This document shows positions 19,501 through 19,927 of a stretch of DNA of 19,927 bases, one piece after another. The stretch lies in contig ASKX01000008.1 in assembly GCA_000398025.1 (NCBI GenBank), positions 1-19,927 of the forward strand. The letters run 5' to 3'. Every line of letters starts with the position of its first letter. Position 1 is the first letter of the stretch. The DNA is from Candidatus Paceibacter normanii SCGC AAA255-P19 (GTDB taxonomy: Bacteria; Patescibacteriota; Minisyncoccia; Minisyncoccales; Paceibacteraceae). A program made the translations under genes and the position numbers. A model generated the notes under the pieces. It did no database searches and was not told where the DNA came from. It worked only from the letters and a program-made list of their open reading frames with translations.

Positions 19501-19927
19501 ATGATAAAGGATTTACTTAAAAAAATCATCCCTTCCTTTTTGCTTGATTGGTATCATTTCTTCCTAGCTTTTTTGGGAGCAGTTTTGTATGGCTTTCCTT
19601 CAAAAAAACTGAAAGTAATCGGAGTGACCGGGACTAATGGCAAATCAACTGTAGTGCATTTAACAACTAAAATTTTAGAGGAGGCTGGCTATAAGGTGGC
19701 CTCTTTGTCTTCAATTAACTTCAAAATTGGTGAGAAGGTCTGGTCCAACAAGTTAAAAATGACCATGCCTGGCCGCTTTCGCATCCAGAAGTTCTTAAGA
19801 CAAGCAGTTAACGCTGGTTGCCAACGCCTGGTTTTAGAAGTAACTTCTGAGGGCATTAAACAGTATCGTCATAAATTTATTGATTTTAATGTTGCTGTAT
19901 TTACCAATTTAACTCCAGAACATATCG
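19501..19927 (+). CDS. Mur ligase family protein (MurE-like), N-terminal part, cut by window edge
   Basis: This ATP-dependent amide ligase family builds the peptidoglycan stem peptide. About 142 residues are visible. After about 40 residues, IGVTGTNGKSTVVHLTTKIL is the Mur ATP-binding loop. MTMPGRFRIQKFLRQAV, LVLEVTSEGI and VAVFTNLTPEHI match the MurE-type central domain (TSEG and TNL-x-x-x-H). The usual N-terminal UDP-binding domain of MurE is replaced by a short hydrophobic segment (SFLLDWYHFFLAFLGAVLYG), so this may be a divergent member or act on another substrate. It is divergent from uvrB with a 56-nt spacer. The substrate cannot be told from this part. Confidence 0.85.
   Translation, partial: MIKDLLKKIIPSFLLDWYHFFLAFLGAVLYGFPSKKLKVIGVTGTNGKSTVVHLTTKILEEAGYKVASLSSINFKIGEKVWSNKLKMTMPGRFRIQKFLRQAVNAGCQRLVLEVTSEGIKQYRHKFIDFNVAVFTNLTPEHI

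Noticed and set aside
1..19927. Recoded genetic code (UGA as Gly)
   Set aside because: UGA closes several well-recognised genes (for example yebC and uvrB) and no in-frame UGA interrupts conserved domains.
1..19927. CRISPR array, toxin-antitoxin pair, prophage or insertion sequence
   Set aside because: No regularly spaced direct repeats, no transposase or phage structural gene and no recognisable toxin-antitoxin pair were seen on either strand.

Overview
The window reads as part of a genome from a Patescibacteria/CPR bacterium, most likely a Parcubacteria-type lineage. This is inferred from protein style, not from a marker-gene search. Supporting signs are a compact AT-rich genome with short or overlapping spacers, a stand-alone 5'-3' exonuclease, a short PilB-like ATPase, a ComEA/lamin-tail surface protein, histidine kinase wording (AAHQLRTPLSAIKW) common in these genomes, and small palindromic repeats inserted in frame into housekeeping genes. 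UGA behaves as a stop throughout, so a recoded (UGA = Gly) lineage is unlikely. I see no tRNA, rRNA, CRISPR array, transposase or prophage gene.

Left part (1-4964), minus strand. From right to left: a type IV pilus/secretion ATPase (pilB-like); a HhH plus lamin-tail exported protein whose membrane anchor lies in another frame behind an A10 run; yebC; a small PD-(D/E)XK-like nuclease; a 37-aa acidic mini-gene behind a near-perfect promoter and a structured leader; and the N-terminal part of a class A penicillin-binding protein that runs off the left edge. In the gap between pilB and the lamin-tail gene sits a plus-strand candidate non-coding RNA of about 145 nt with a good promoter, a long closing helix and a T-run.

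Middle (5076-7673), plus strand. tsaE overlaps a stand-alone 5'-3' exonuclease. A membrane-anchored seven-repeat LVIVD beta-propeller follows and ends at a strong terminator.

Signalling cluster (7831-15336), plus strand. It holds a membrane-anchored metallo-beta-lactamase-fold protein whose two halves are in swapped order and whose metal ligands are mostly gone; a membrane sensor with HAMP and coiled coil but no kinase; a flavodoxin-6TM-coiled-coil fusion; a broken HAMP-like fragment; a V4R-like sensor; a soluble PAS-PAS histidine kinase; two single-domain response regulators; and a seven-helix membrane protein with no output domain. Only one protein here has a kinase core, so I infer that several separate sensors may feed one kinase through coiled coils. 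This is the most unusual part of the window.

Right part (15360-19927). mutM and holA (4-nt overlap) run on plus; rpsT and uvrB run on minus; a Mur ligase starts on plus and is cut by the right edge. Both mutM and uvrB carry in-frame palindrome-type insertions, and the last codons and stop of uvrB lie inside a REP-like palindrome. Several genes (uvrB, the permuted beta-lactamase-fold gene, the Mur ligase) have -10-like boxes 6-8 nt before ATG, suggesting leaderless transcripts.
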